Shown: positions 9,307 to 18,202 of the stretch, piece after piece
How positions within the stretch are numbered: the stretch's first letter is position 1
How the letters are laid out: each line of letters starts with the position of its first letter
Assembly: GCF_000169155.1 (NCBI RefSeq)
Contig: NZ_AAWL01000004.1
Coordinates: 62,001 to 126,000 of the forward strand
Length of the DNA: 64,000 nucleotides
Direction: 5' to 3'
Source of the DNA: Thermosinus carboxydivorans Nor1
GTDB lineage: Bacteria > Bacillota > Negativicutes > Sporomusales > Thermosinaceae
Program-made: the position numbers and the translations under genes
The notes under the pieces: model-generated
Seen by the model: only the letters and a program-made list of their open reading frames with translations
Database searches by the model: none
What the model was told of the DNA's origin: nothing

Positions 9307-10767
9307 CTAATCCAGCCCAAGTTCGGCCCATCTGGCGTCTACCTGGCGGCGAATGTCGTCAGACATGGCAATCTCATCAGGCCACTCGCGCGGGTGACCT
9401 TCCTCCGGCCAGGTTTTGGTAGCGTCGATGCCCACCTTGGTTCCCCAGTGCGGCATCGGCGAAGCGTGGTCAAGGGCGTCAAGCGGACCGTCAACCATGA
9501 CGATGTCGCGGCGGGCGTCAATGTTGTTAAAAACACGCCACCACACTTCGTTCATGTCCTGGACATTGACATGGGCATCGACCACGATGATCATTTTGGT
9601 AAACATCATCTGCCCCATGCCCCACAGGGCATGCATTACTTTTTTGGCATGTTGGGGGTAGCTTTTGCGGATCGATACGACGGCACAGTTGTGAAATACC
9701 CCTTCCAGCGGCAGGTTGATGTCCACGATTTCCGGCAGCTGCAGCTGCAAGAGCGGCAGGAAAATCCGTTCTGTCGTCTTGGCCAGGTAGCAATCCTCCA
9801 TCGGCGGCTTGCCAACGATGGTCGCCGGATAGATGGGATCACGGCGGTGGGTAATACAGGTGATATGAAAGACGGGATAAAGGTCGGCCAGTGAATAATA
9901 ACCGGTATGGTCGCCAAAAGGACCTTCCCGGCGCAATTCGTTCAGATCGACATAGCCTTCCAGGACAATTTCACTCGTTGCCGGCACTTCCAGGTCAACG
10001 GTCTCGCATTTCACCATTTCGACCGGCTTTTTGCGCAGGAAGCCGGCGAACACCATTTCATCCATGCCGGGCGGCAGCGGCGCCGTTGCTGCATAGGTTA
10101 CCACCGGATCACCGCCGATTGCCACTGCCACCTCAACCCGGTTTTTGCCCGCTTCCTTATGAGCCCGGTAGTTTTCCGCCCCACCTTTGTGGATATGCCA
10201 GTGCATCCCAGTCGTTTGCCCGTCATAGACCTGCATGCGGTACATCCCGACATTGCGCTTGCCGGTCGTGGGGTTCTTGGTGAATACGAGCGGCAGGGTG
10301 ATAAACCGGCCAGCGTCTCCGGGCCAACACTTAAGGATGGGAAACTTGTCCAAGGAAGGATTATCCCGGATAATGACCTCTTTGCACGGGCCGGTTTTTA
10401 CGATTTTTGGAAAATTAAACGCCGGTTTCAGGGCTGGCAGCAGTTTAAGCACATCGAAAGCGCCCTGCAGTGACGCTTGCGGCAATTTAATCAGCCGGCG
10501 GATTTCGTCGGCGATGTCGTCGACCTTGTCAACCCCCAGAGCCAAAGCCATGCGCTCCATACTGCCGAAAGCATTCATCAGCACCGGAATATCATAACCC
10601 TTAACATTTTCAAACAGCAGGGCCACGTTCTTGTCGCCCTGACGTTTGCACACCCGGTCGGTAATTTCCGTAATTTCCAGCTCACAGTCTACCGGCGCCG
10701 TTATGCGCTTCAGCCAGCCGCGCCGCTCCAGCGCCGCGATAAATTCCCGTAAGTCGTTAAAGGCCAA
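9307..10767 (-). CDS. UbiD-family decarboxylase (menaquinone-type)
   Basis: 486 residues, full length for UbiD/MenB-type prenylated-FMN decarboxylases. The N-terminus MAFNDLREFIAALERRG and the segment GMYRMQVYDGQTTGMHWHIHKGG (residues ~170-195) are characteristic. So are EGPFGDHTGYYS (~280) and the C-terminal KVGIDATKTWPEEGH. These enzymes remove a carboxyl group from an aromatic precursor with prenylated FMN made by a UbiX partner, which is not in the window. In an anaerobic respirer a role in menaquinone synthesis (futalosine route) is likely but not proved. It sits 40 bases downstream of tatC. Confidence 0.88.
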   Translation of the reverse strand: MAFNDLREFIAALERRGWLKRITAPVDCELEITEITDRVCKRQGDKNVALLFENVKGYDIPVLMNAFGSMERMALALGVDKVDDIADEIRRLIKLPQASLQGAFDVLKLLPALKPAFNFPKIVKTGPCKEVIIRDNPSLDKFPILKCWPGDAGRFITLPLVFTKNPTTGKRNVGMYRMQVYDGQTTGMHWHIHKGGAENYRAHKEAGKNRVEVAVAIGGDPVVTYAATAPLPPGMDEMVFAGFLRKKPVEMVKCETVDLEVPATSEIVLEGYVDLNELRREGPFGDHTGYYSLADLYPVFHITCITHRRDPIYPATIVGKPPMEDCYLAKTTERIFLPLLQLQLPEIVDINLPLEGVFHNCAVVSIRKSYPQHAKKVMHALWGMGQMMFTKMIIVVDAHVNVQDMNEVWWRVFNNIDARRDIVMVDGPLDALDHASPMPHWGTKVGIDATKTWPEEGHPREWPDEIAMSDDIRRQVDARWAELGLD

Positions 10768-10806
10768 AACTATGCTCCTTTCGGAAACTTCTATCCATAG
10801 TTTATC

Positions 10807-11583
10807 TTACTTGCGCAGAATATACTTCACAACCAAAATACTGATTTCATACAGAAGGAGTAAGGGAATGGCCACCATGGTCTGCGAAAAAACGTCGGGC
10901 GTCGGCGAAATTACAGCGCCCACGACAAAAGCCATAACCAGCATAATTTTCCGCTTGGCCACCAGATAGGCCGAACTGATAAGCCCAAATTTCGCCATGA
11001 TAAATATGAGCAAAGGCAGTTCAAAAATCACGCCAAAAGGCAGCAAAAACGAAATGACAAACGAAAGGTATTGGCCGATCGAGAACATCGGCTGCAAGTC
11101 TTCGGTAGCAAAACCGATGAAAAACTTAACGCCGGCCGGCAGCACGAGAAAATACGAAAAGGCCAGCCCCAGAAAGAACAGCGCCAGCGACGCTGGCACC
11201 AAAATCAGCGATGCTTGCCGCTCCCGTTTGGTCAGAGCCGGCACGACAAAAGCCCACATCTGATATAAAACGACTGGCAGGGCCAGCAAAAATCCGGCAA
11301 AAAAGGACACCTTAAGATAGGTGAAAAACGCTTCAGCCGGATTCATATAGTATAGTTTGCCGGCGGGAGCGGTTATGTAATGCACAAGCTCCTGAGCATA
11401 AAAATAACAAACAATACTGCCCGCAGCCACGGCCGCCAGCGATATAATCAACCGGCGGCGCAGTTCCTCCAGATGATCAATAAGCGACATTTCCGCGCCA
11501 CCGTCAGTATCGGCAGCCTGGGCTTCGGTTTGCGGCAGAGCGCCCGCTTGCTCGTCCTGAAGCCCCGGTTTGGTCTCCGCCAT
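10807..11583 (-). CDS. tatC: Twin-arginine translocase subunit TatC
   Basis: 258 residues with six hydrophobic segments. After a polar N-terminal tail of about 30 residues comes the hallmark MSLIDHLEELRRRLI. A cytoplasmic loop EAFFTYLKVSFFAGF and the FELP motif (FGVIFELPLLIF) follow. TatC recognises twin-arginine signals and exports folded, cofactor-loaded proteins. A probable substrate is encoded here: the formate dehydrogenase alpha subunit at 33403-36393 has a twin-arginine signal. The gene is 11 bases after tatA and forms a minimal TatAC system. Confidence 0.97.
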   Translation of the reverse strand: MAETKPGLQDEQAGALPQTEAQAADTDGGAEMSLIDHLEELRRRLIISLAAVAAGSIVCYFYAQELVHYITAPAGKLYYMNPAEAFFTYLKVSFFAGFLLALPVVLYQMWAFVVPALTKRERQASLILVPASLALFFLGLAFSYFLVLPAGVKFFIGFATEDLQPMFSIGQYLSFVISFLLPFGVIFELPLLIFIMAKFGLISSAYLVAKRKIMLVMAFVVGAVISPTPDVFSQTMVAIPLLLLYEISILVVKYILRK

Positions 11584-11594
11584 TTCGCCACTCC

Positions 11595-11783
11595 TTACTT
11601 CTTCTCTTCTGCTTTAGCTTCGGCCTTTAGTTCTTCCTTAGTCGGCTCACCTGCCGTCGCCCGCCGGAATTCCTGAATGCCCTTGCCCAAAGCCCGGCCG
11701 ACTTCCGGCAGCTTGCCCGGACCAAAGACCACCAAGGCGATAACTAAAATTAGAATAAGTTCCGGAATGCCAAGATTAAACAT
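11595..11783 (-). CDS. tatA: Twin-arginine translocase subunit TatA/E
   Basis: 62 residues. It has one N-terminal membrane segment ([21 protein letters not shown]), the [16 protein letters not shown] hinge and amphipathic helix, and a charged tail rich in Lys, Glu and Ala. This is the usual TatA plan; TatA oligomers form the export pore or membrane-thinning patch. The ribosome site is AGGAAG. It is the first gene of the tatA-tatC-ubiD group. Confidence 0.95.
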   Translation of the reverse strand: MFNLGIPELILILVIALVVFGPGKLPEVGRALGKGIQEFRRATAGEPTKEELKAEAKAEEKK

Positions 11784-11912
11784 GGTGTCACTTCCTGTTC
11801 TTTAAATTTTGTTTACGAGTTTTTGCCCACTACTATTATACCGCCCGCCCTGGAAAAATACAACGACCTCCACCCCCCTACCAGGAGGGATGCCAACATT
11901 GACAAGAAACTG

Positions 11913-11936
11913 GAGTGGCGGCCGCAGCCACCACTC
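11913..11936 (-). terminator. Terminator-like hairpin after the FAD oxidase gene
   Basis: GAGTGG and CCACTC form the outer stem, with an inner GGC/GCC stem. The U-tract after it on the minus strand is weak (CAGTTTCTTG); on the plus strand it is followed by TTTTC. Confidence 0.45.
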
Positions 11937-11944
11937 TTTTCACA

Positions 11945-13324
11945 CTACTGCAGTTGACCAACCAGTTTGCCGGGATTAAGGATACCATTGGGGTCCAAGG
12001 CCTTTTTAATGACTCGCATAACATCCATACCTACCTCGCCAAATTGGTCGGGCATATATTTCAGTTTGCCCAGGCCAATGCCGTGCTCGCCGGATAACGT
12101 ACCACCCAGCTCGAGTGCGGTCAGGAAAATCTCGTCCATAGCCTTGTAGACCCGTTCCATTTCGCTATTGTTGCGTAGGTCGGATACAAGCGTCGGATGA
12201 AGATTGCCGTCACCGGCATGGCCGAAAGTACCGATTTGCACGTCGTATTTTTGGGCGATTTCCGTTATGCGGCGCACCATGTCAGGCACCTTGCTGCGCG
12301 GCACGGTGGCATCTTCGCAGAAGGTGGACGGTCGCAGCTTGGCCAGCGACGGCAATGCCGCCCGGCGGGCCGCCCAGATCTGGTCCCGTTCCTGAGCGCT
12401 AGTAGCCACTCGTACCTGACCGCCATTTTCGCGCAGAATTTTCTCCATCTTGACGGCGTCCTGTTCGACGGTGGCCTCGTCACCGTCAACCTCAGCCAAA
12501 ATAATCGCCTCGGCTTCGACCGGCAGTCCCAGTTTGACAAAACTTTCCACCGTGCGAATGGTATAGTTGTCCATAATTTCCAGGGTTGCCGGGATAATTT
12601 TGTTGCCAATAATATCGGCGATTGATTTACCAGCGCCGTTAAGGTCGTGAAATACGGCAATCATGCTCTTGCGATGGGTTGGTGCCGGCACCAGCCGGAC
12701 AATAATCTTGGTGATGACGCCGAGGGTGCCTTCTGAACCGGTAAACAGCATAGCCATATCGTAGCCGGGCGCCCGCGGCGTGCGCCCGCCAAACTCAACA
12801 ATTTGGCCATCGGCCAGTACAACTTCCAAGCCCAGTACGTAATGCTTGGTCACGCCGTATTTAAGGCCGCGCAGGCCGCCCGAGTTTTCCGCAACCGTGC
12901 CGCCCATCGAAGCAGTGGTGACTGTGCCGGGATCGGGCGGATAAATAAGACCATACTTTTCCACCGCCGCATTGAGCTCGGCCACAATGACTCCCGGCTC
13001 AACAACGGCGATGAAATTTTCCGGATCAATCTCCAGGATGGAATTCATCCGCACGGTGGATAAGACAATTCCTCCATCCATCGGGACAACGCCGGCGCTG
13101 AGGTTGGTTCCCGAACCGCGCGTATAGACAGGAATTTTTTCGCGATTGGCCAGGGTTAGGATGCGGGACACTTCATTTTTGTCTGCCGGCCGGACGATAA
13201 CCTCCGGCACACGGGCAAAGCCGGGCGTGGCATCATAGCCGTAGCAAATTAATTCCTCCGGCGAGGTCAGCACATTTTCCCAGCCAACAATTTCGGCCAA
13301 AGCTTTAATAACCCATTGTTCCAT
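11945..13324 (-). CDS. glcD: FAD-linked 2-hydroxyacid oxidase (GlcD/D-lactate dehydrogenase family)
   Basis: About 459 residues from the ATG at 13324, chosen because GGAAGGAAGG lies just before it; a longer reading frame to 13381 has no such site and would overlap a terminator. The PCMH-type FAD-binding signature is clear: PVYTRGSGTNLSAGVVP (~residues 55-70) and PPDPGTVTTASMGGTVAENSGG. The C-terminal domain carries FGHAGDGNLHPT and SGEHGIG, which line the active site in this family. It follows the lactate permease gene, so D-lactate or glycolate is the probable substrate. Electrons would go to quinone or an electron-transfer flavoprotein. The exact substrate cannot be read from sequence. Confidence 0.9.
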   Translation of the reverse strand: MEQWVIKALAEIVGWENVLTSPEELICYGYDATPGFARVPEVIVRPADKNEVSRILTLANREKIPVYTRGSGTNLSAGVVPMDGGIVLSTVRMNSILEIDPENFIAVVEPGVIVAELNAAVEKYGLIYPPDPGTVTTASMGGTVAENSGGLRGLKYGVTKHYVLGLEVVLADGQIVEFGGRTPRAPGYDMAMLFTGSEGTLGVITKIIVRLVPAPTHRKSMIAVFHDLNGAGKSIADIIGNKIIPATLEIMDNYTIRTVESFVKLGLPVEAEAIILAEVDGDEATVEQDAVKMEKILRENGGQVRVATSAQERDQIWAARRAALPSLAKLRPSTFCEDATVPRSKVPDMVRRITEIAQKYDVQIGTFGHAGDGNLHPTLVSDLRNNSEMERVYKAMDEIFLTALELGGTLSGEHGIGLGKLKYMPDQFGEVGMDVMRVIKKALDPNGILNPGKLVGQLQ

Positions 13325-13345
13325 TGCCTTCCTTCCCCCTCTGAG

Positions 13346-13371
13346 AAAAACGGGCGGGCATAAAACCCGCC
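13346..13371 (-). terminator. Terminator of the lactate permease gene
   Basis: Minus-strand GGCGGG...CCCGCC stem (13353-13358 with 13366-13371) with loop TTTTATG, followed by CGTTTTTC. It would reduce read-through from the permease into glcD. Confidence 0.7.
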
Positions 13372-13388
13372 GCGATAACACTATTCTA

Positions 13389-15053
13389 CTAAGGCAACAT
13401 CCAGCGCAAAGCGTATGCCTGCAGGTAAGTCAACACGGCCATGAAGAGAATCATCGCAATACTGTGCCACAGCGTGAAGCGGAAGATGGTGCCTTCTTCG
13501 CCTACCAGGCCGGTTGCCGCCGTCGCGACCGAGATGCTTTGCGGTGAAATCATCTTGCCGCAAACGCCCCCCGACGAGTTGGCCGCTACCGTCAGATTGG
13601 GATCGACGCCAATCTGCTGGGCCGCCGTCTTCTGCATCGAGCCAAAGAGCGCGTTGGACGAGGTGTCCGAACCGGTCAGGAACACGCCGAGCCAGCCCAA
13701 AATCGGTGAAAAGAAGGGGAACAGGGCGCCGGTGGCGGTGAAAGCCAAGCCTAGCGTCGAGCTCATGCCGGAGTAGTTCATGATATATGCCAGGCCAAGG
13801 ATCATGGCAATAGTAAAGATAGGATAGATGAGCTGCTTAATCGTCCGGCCGAAGCAAGCCATCGCCCGACCAAAACCGTAGTTGGGAATGATGAATAACG
13901 ACAGCAGGCCGGAGAGGAAAATGGCCGTACCGGCGGCAGAGAAAATATTGACAACATATTTAGCCGGGTAGGGAGACGGTTTGGCGACAACCGGCGCCGC
14001 TTTCATAACCAGGCCGTCAAGACCCGGCCAGCTAATCGTAAACCAGGGCATCGCTTTGTCGATGTTCAGCAGACTCAGCTTGAGTTTCAGATATTTGTCG
14101 TCAGCCCACAGGAAGACCAGCACCGCCAGGATGATGTATGGCGCCCAGGCGCGGAGCACTTCACCGGTCGTGTACTGGAGCTTCACCCCACCCGTCGCGG
14201 CAGGTTTTTCGTTGGGGAAATGCCAGACGTTCGCCGGCTTCCATACTTTCAGGAAAACGAGCAGACCGACAATGGTGACAACGGCCGAGGTAATATCCGG
14301 CAGATAGGGATTAACATAGTTGGAAGTAATGAACTGCGTGCCGGCGAAGCAGATGCCGGCGACCAGCACAGCCGGCAGCACTTCCATAGCCCGCTTCCAC
14401 CCGCACATGGTCACGACCAGCCATAGCGGCACAATGATAGACAGGAACGGCAACTGGCGGCCAACGATCTGGCTGATATGCATCATATCAAGCTGGGTAA
14501 CGTTGGCGGCGACGACAATTGGTATACCGATAGCGCCGAAGGCTACCGGTGCGGTGTTAGCAATGAGACAGATACCGGCAGCATAGATGGGGTTGAAGCC
14601 CAGACCCACCAGCATGGCGGCCGTAATCGCCACCGGCGTGCCGAAACCGGCCGTACCTTCAATGAAGGAACCGAAGGCGAAGGCGATGAACAGCGCTTGG
14701 AGGCGGCGGTCATCGGTAATAGAGGCTAATGAATTTTTAATAATTTCAAACTCACCGGATTCAACCGTCATATTATAAACCCAGATGGCAGTAACAACAA
14801 TCCACACAATAGGGAAAATACCGAACATGGCGCCGTTTAAGGTAGCGCTGATGGCGAGCCCGGCAGGCATGCCCCAGACCAAAATGGCCAGCAGCACCGC
14901 CGAAGTCACGCCAACAATCGCGGCATGATGACCTTTTGACCGTCTGACGCCGAGCATATATAAAAGAATGAAGAGCGGAATAGCGGCAACCAATGCCGAA
15001 AGTCCAATGTTGCCAAGGGGATTATACACTTGCGTCCACGTCATTAAATACAC
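13389..15053 (-). CDS. lctP: L-lactate permease
   Basis: 554 residues with about twelve to fourteen membrane segments, the size of LctP/LldP transporters. The signatures EGTAGFGTPVAI (~residue 135), NTAPVAFGAIGIPI (~165) and the C-terminal FLTGSDTSSNALFGSMQ (~450) are diagnostic. It imports lactate or glycolate with protons. Gene order permease then FAD oxidase points to a lactate-use operon. A FadR-type regulator gene is encoded just upstream on the same strand and is its likely controller. Confidence 0.96.
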   Translation of the reverse strand: MYLMTWTQVYNPLGNIGLSALVAAIPLFILLYMLGVRRSKGHHAAIVGVTSAVLLAILVWGMPAGLAISATLNGAMFGIFPIVWIVVTAIWVYNMTVESGEFEIIKNSLASITDDRRLQALFIAFAFGSFIEGTAGFGTPVAITAAMLVGLGFNPIYAAGICLIANTAPVAFGAIGIPIVVAANVTQLDMMHISQIVGRQLPFLSIIVPLWLVVTMCGWKRAMEVLPAVLVAGICFAGTQFITSNYVNPYLPDITSAVVTIVGLLVFLKVWKPANVWHFPNEKPAATGGVKLQYTTGEVLRAWAPYIILAVLVFLWADDKYLKLKLSLLNIDKAMPWFTISWPGLDGLVMKAAPVVAKPSPYPAKYVVNIFSAAGTAIFLSGLLSLFIIPNYGFGRAMACFGRTIKQLIYPIFTIAMILGLAYIMNYSGMSSTLGLAFTATGALFPFFSPILGWLGVFLTGSDTSSNALFGSMQKTAAQQIGVDPNLTVAANSSGGVCGKMISPQSISVATAATGLVGEEGTIFRFTLWHSIAMILFMAVLTYLQAYALRWMLP

Positions 15054-15302
15054 TCCCTTGCTTTTTAATTTCTATTATTGGGGAAATTTTTTGTGCTCTT
15101 GTCACCTCCTTGCGCCCCATGGTTTTCTTAACTACCTCAGCATTACGCCAACACTATTGTACCAATTTTAAGAATACTGAGATAGTCATCGGCTAACACT
15201 TAACGCCATATAAAATACTTATATGCCTGCTCTTTGCAGTTATAACACGTGAAAAACCTAACTTTTAGGAATATTCGTGAAATTGTTTTGCAAAAAAAAG
15301 AA

Positions 15303-15348
15303 GTCGCCGTTAAAGTTCATTTAGTTCATAAACGTTATGAACTTAATT
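15303..15348 (-). terminator. Long hairpin / operator-like palindrome after the FadR-type regulator gene
   Basis: GTTCATAA and TTATGAAC (15324-15331 and 15335-15342) form a perfect 8-bp inverted repeat with a 3-base spacer. Outer arms AGTCG-CG/CGACGACT enclose it, and on the minus strand the structure ends in TTCTTTTTTTTG. It therefore looks like the terminator of the regulator gene. The inner palindrome could also be the regulator's own operator in front of the permease. Confidence 0.55.
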
Positions 15349-16143
15349 CTACGACGACTGCTTAAAATCCTTTTTGTTCTTGCTATCCGCCGCAATTTTA
15401 TCATTATGTTCAAAGTTTTTAATAACAATATTAACCTTGCCGTTTTTCAATTTGAGCATAGCCTGTTCCACCATCGCCAAATGGTCGCGCATTCGCGCCC
15501 GCGCCAGTTGCGCATCCTTCGCGGCGACAGCTTCATAAATGGCGCAGTGCGACCGATGAAGGGCCTCCGGCATATGTTCCACCAAAAAAAGCCGCTGGCG
15601 GGAAGAGCGAAACGTATTGTTCATCAAGTCAGTAATGGTATTCATGACTTTGATCAGTACCATGTTGTTCGTCGCCCGCGCCAGGCTGCAATGAAAAGCA
15701 GCGTCGCCCAAGTCGCCAATATCGCCGGCGTTTACCTGCTCAACCATGCTGTTCATCGCCCGGTAAATGTCCTCCAGGTCCTGCGGCGTGGCCCGCAAGG
15801 CAGCGAGCGCCGCCGTTTCCACCTCCAGGATTTTGCGTACTTCCAACAGTTGCAGAACGTCAGCCGCATCGACCTGCAAAAGAAAGGATAGCGGCTCCAG
15901 CATCCCCTCGTAGGAAACCTGCCGAACAAAACTGCCCTCGCCTGGGCGGATGGTGATAATCCCCATCATTTCCAGGGCGCTAAAGGCTTCACGCACCGAC
16001 GCCCGGCTGACATTCAGCCGCTCGCTGAGTTCGCGCTCAGAAAGCAGCTTATCGCCTGGCTGCAGTTTGCCCTCGACAATTAACTGCTTGATCTGCTCGA
16101 CAATTTCTTCATACACTTTCCGCGTCTTAACCGGCTTAAACAT
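15349..16143 (-). CDS. FadR-subfamily GntR transcriptional regulator (LldR-like)
   Basis: About 264 residues. The start at 16143 (MFKPVKTRKVYEE) has a GGAGG ribosome site; the frame extends further upstream, but into the hepT gene. The winged helix-turn-helix is at residues ~15-75, with LLSERELSERLNVSRASVREA as the GntR hallmark. An all-helical FCD effector domain follows (AFHCSLARATNN, histidine metal ligands). FadR-type regulators next to lctP usually sense lactate; that is inferred from context. The C-terminus is Lys/Asn-rich (KNKKDFKQSS). Confidence 0.9.
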   Translation of the reverse strand: MFKPVKTRKVYEEIVEQIKQLIVEGKLQPGDKLLSERELSERLNVSRASVREAFSALEMMGIITIRPGEGSFVRQVSYEGMLEPLSFLLQVDAADVLQLLEVRKILEVETAALAALRATPQDLEDIYRAMNSMVEQVNAGDIGDLGDAAFHCSLARATNNMVLIKVMNTITDLMNNTFRSSRQRLFLVEHMPEALHRSHCAIYEAVAAKDAQLARARMRDHLAMVEQAMLKLKNGKVNIVIKNFEHNDKIAADSKNKKDFKQSS

Positions 16144-16159
16144 ATCGCCCTGCCTCCTA

Positions 16160-17128
16160 TCAATACTTACGCAATCCGACAAAATCGGCGATAGCGATAA
16201 GCGTTTGGCGAATGGCGCCATCGAGACCGGCCGGTAAGGCTAAACGAGCTTCTTGCAGATAACGGCTGACATACTCGTAAGCATACTCGATGCCGCCACT
16301 GTCCTGCACAATCGCCAGTCCTTGCTTAAGACCAGGTTCATCCATGTCGCGGCTGATAACCAGTCGGCGCAATTCTTCCCGGCGGGGGCTGTGCTGCAAA
16401 GCGTATAACACCGGCAGGGTGATAATGCCCTGCCGCAGGTCATTGCCCGCCGGCTTGCCTAGTTGGGCTGAAGAAGCAGTGATATCCAGAATATCGTCGG
16501 TAATCTGAAAGGCCATACCCACCGCATGCCCGTACCGGCGCAGAGCCGCCACCTCGTCCGGCGCAAGGCCTGCCGACAGGCCGCCCAATTCGCAACTAGC
16601 CGCGATAAAATCGGCGGTTTTCTTGGCTATCCGCACCAAGTAATCCTCTTCCGACTGCTCGGCGCTAAACGTATCCCGAATTTGCAAAATTTCCCCCTCG
16701 CACATGGAACATACTACATCGGTGAGGATGCGCAGCATGGCGGGAGTGGCATGTTTGGCCACCGTCGAAAAAGCCTTGGCAAATAAAAAGTCGCCCGACA
16801 GGACGGATACATGGTTGCCCCAGCGGGAGTTGGCCGTAGGCAATCCCCGGCGGGTCGCGGCATTGTCGATAACGTCATCGTGAACCAAAGTAGCCATATG
16901 GATCATTTCGATAGCCACCGCAATTGGCAGCAGTGATGCTGTCTCGACCTGACGGCTTTTGGCGCACAAAAGATACAAGGCGGGCCGCAACCGTTTGCCG
17001 CCCGCCTGCAATAAGTGCCTTCCCACCTGAGTAAGTTGGTCAACGGGCGAGTGTATTATTTCTGACAGCGCCTGCTCAACAGCCAATAAATCAGCCTCGA
17101 CTAAGGCAAACATGGTAGTTTTGGTCAT
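16160..17128 (-). CDS. hepT: Polyprenyl (heptaprenyl-type) diphosphate synthase
   Basis: 322 residues. It elongates allylic diphosphates with isopentenyl diphosphate to make the quinone side chain. Motifs visible are GGKRLRP (43-49), the first aspartate-rich motif DDVID (84-88) and the second in FQITDDILD (~215). No partner HepS gene is visible, so it may act as a homodimer, or the partner lies elsewhere. It follows the ferredoxin gene of the kor operon by 57 bases without a clear terminator and precedes the FadR-type gene by 16 bases, so all may be cotranscribed. Confidence 0.9.
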   Translation of the reverse strand: MTKTTMFALVEADLLAVEQALSEIIHSPVDQLTQVGRHLLQAGGKRLRPALYLLCAKSRQVETASLLPIAVAIEMIHMATLVHDDVIDNAATRRGLPTANSRWGNHVSVLSGDFLFAKAFSTVAKHATPAMLRILTDVVCSMCEGEILQIRDTFSAEQSEEDYLVRIAKKTADFIAASCELGGLSAGLAPDEVAALRRYGHAVGMAFQITDDILDITASSAQLGKPAGNDLRQGIITLPVLYALQHSPRREELRRLVISRDMDEPGLKQGLAIVQDSGGIEYAYEYVSRYLQEARLALPAGLDGAIRQTLIAIADFVGLRKY

Positions 17129-17185
17129 GTGATCACCTGCGTAAGAGTCTTTTTTTATAATACACTATCGCCCTGTTACCGTCTA

Positions 17186-17434
17186 CTATTTCTTTTTCTC
17201 AACCCGAATGGCGCAATCGGGGCAAATCATTTGGCAGATACCGCAGACAATGCATTTTTCCATATTGGCTTCGACGCGCGGCGTACCATAAACGCCCAGC
17301 CCTTCGGACCAGCCGATGCATTTAACCGGACATTTTTCCATGCACAGCCCGCAGCCCTTGCACAGTCCCGGGAATATACTCCACTGGCCTTTGCTGCTTT
17401 CGTATTTTACCGATTCCCAGTTAACTTTGGCCAT
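17186..17434 (-). CDS. korD: 2-oxoacid:ferredoxin oxidoreductase ferredoxin-like subunit
   Basis: 82 residues with two 4Fe-4S motifs, CKGCGLCMEKCPVKCI and CIVCGICQMICPDCAI. It is the delta/ferredoxin subunit that takes electrons from the TPP site of the KorAB core and hands them to soluble ferredoxin. It lies 12 bases after korC and is the last gene of korABCD. Confidence 0.92.
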   Translation of the reverse strand: MAKVNWESVKYESSKGQWSIFPGLCKGCGLCMEKCPVKCIGWSEGLGVYGTPRVEANMEKCIVCGICQMICPDCAIRVEKKK

Positions 17435-17446
17435 TGTTTCCCCTCC

Positions 17447-18199
17447 TTACATCGAACCCTTAATAATTTCGTAGCCGCGCTCAAGGGCTTTAAAGTTCAT
17501 ATCGCGAAGCTCCGGATTGGCTTTAAATTTATCGCCCAGTTTGGTTTCCAGGGCTCGCTTGATTGTCTCAAGCGGCAGCACTTCCGTCGCAGCGATAACT
17601 GCCCCGAGAATAATCATATTGAAAACGCGGGGGTGTAGTTCGTTTTTCGCGATGTCGTTGGCCGGAATCGGAATGACGCGCTTAACTTGCGCGGGAATAT
17701 CCGCCGGATCAACGCCGGGGCCGGGTACGGTGAACGAAGCGGTCTTAGGTTCACCGGCAATCATGTCTTGCGGCAAATCCTGATTAGGTTGGCCTGCTGC
17801 CGGCGCCTCGGCGGAATTCGGCATGCCGGCGGCTGGGTTCGGCGGCGTCACGTCCATATATTGCAAACCAACGATATTATCGTTGACTTCGCCTTCCTGG
17901 ATGAGAGAGTTGTCATAGATATAAACGGTGTTGCGGCCGGCATGCAGTTTGGTGCGGCGGACGGCGCGAGGGCTAAGGGGAATAAGAATGTCGGCCTTCT
18001 GGAACTTGGGAGCGCCAATAGGGCCGTCACTGATTTGCACATAGGCAATGGACACGCCGCCACGCTGCTCAACGCCGAAGTTAGGAATATACAGCGCGTT
18101 CTTGCCCTCTTCGTTAGCGGCTTCCGCCAGAATTTCCGCAATGGACTGAACGCCTTGGCCACCTTCGCCGGCCAGAGCGATCTTGGTAACTTTCGCCAT
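17447..18199 (-). CDS. korC: 2-oxoacid:ferredoxin oxidoreductase gamma subunit with a Pro/Ala-rich insert
   Basis: 250 residues, longer than the usual 180-190. The N-terminal half has the family motif GEGGQGVQSIAEILAEA (11-27), and NFGVEQRGGVS (40-50) follows. Residues ~118-170 form an insert rich in Pro, Ala, Gly and Asn. After it the domain resumes with the helix-forming end typical of the family (FNMIILGAVIAATEVLP). The subunit completes the KorABC core that oxidises a 2-oxoacid, probably 2-oxoglutarate, with CoA and ferredoxin. Three bases separate it from korB. Confidence 0.9.
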   Translation of the reverse strand: MAKVTKIALAGEGGQGVQSIAEILAEAANEEGKNALYIPNFGVEQRGGVSIAYVQISDGPIGAPKFQKADILIPLSPRAVRRTKLHAGRNTVYIYDNSLIQEGEVNDNIVGLQYMDVTPPNPAAGMPNSAEAPAAGQPNQDLPQDMIAGEPKTASFTVPGPGVDPADIPAQVKRVIPIPANDIAKNELHPRVFNMIILGAVIAATEVLPLETIKRALETKLGDKFKANPELRDMNFKALERGYEIIKGSM

Positions 18200-18202
18200 G
18201 TG

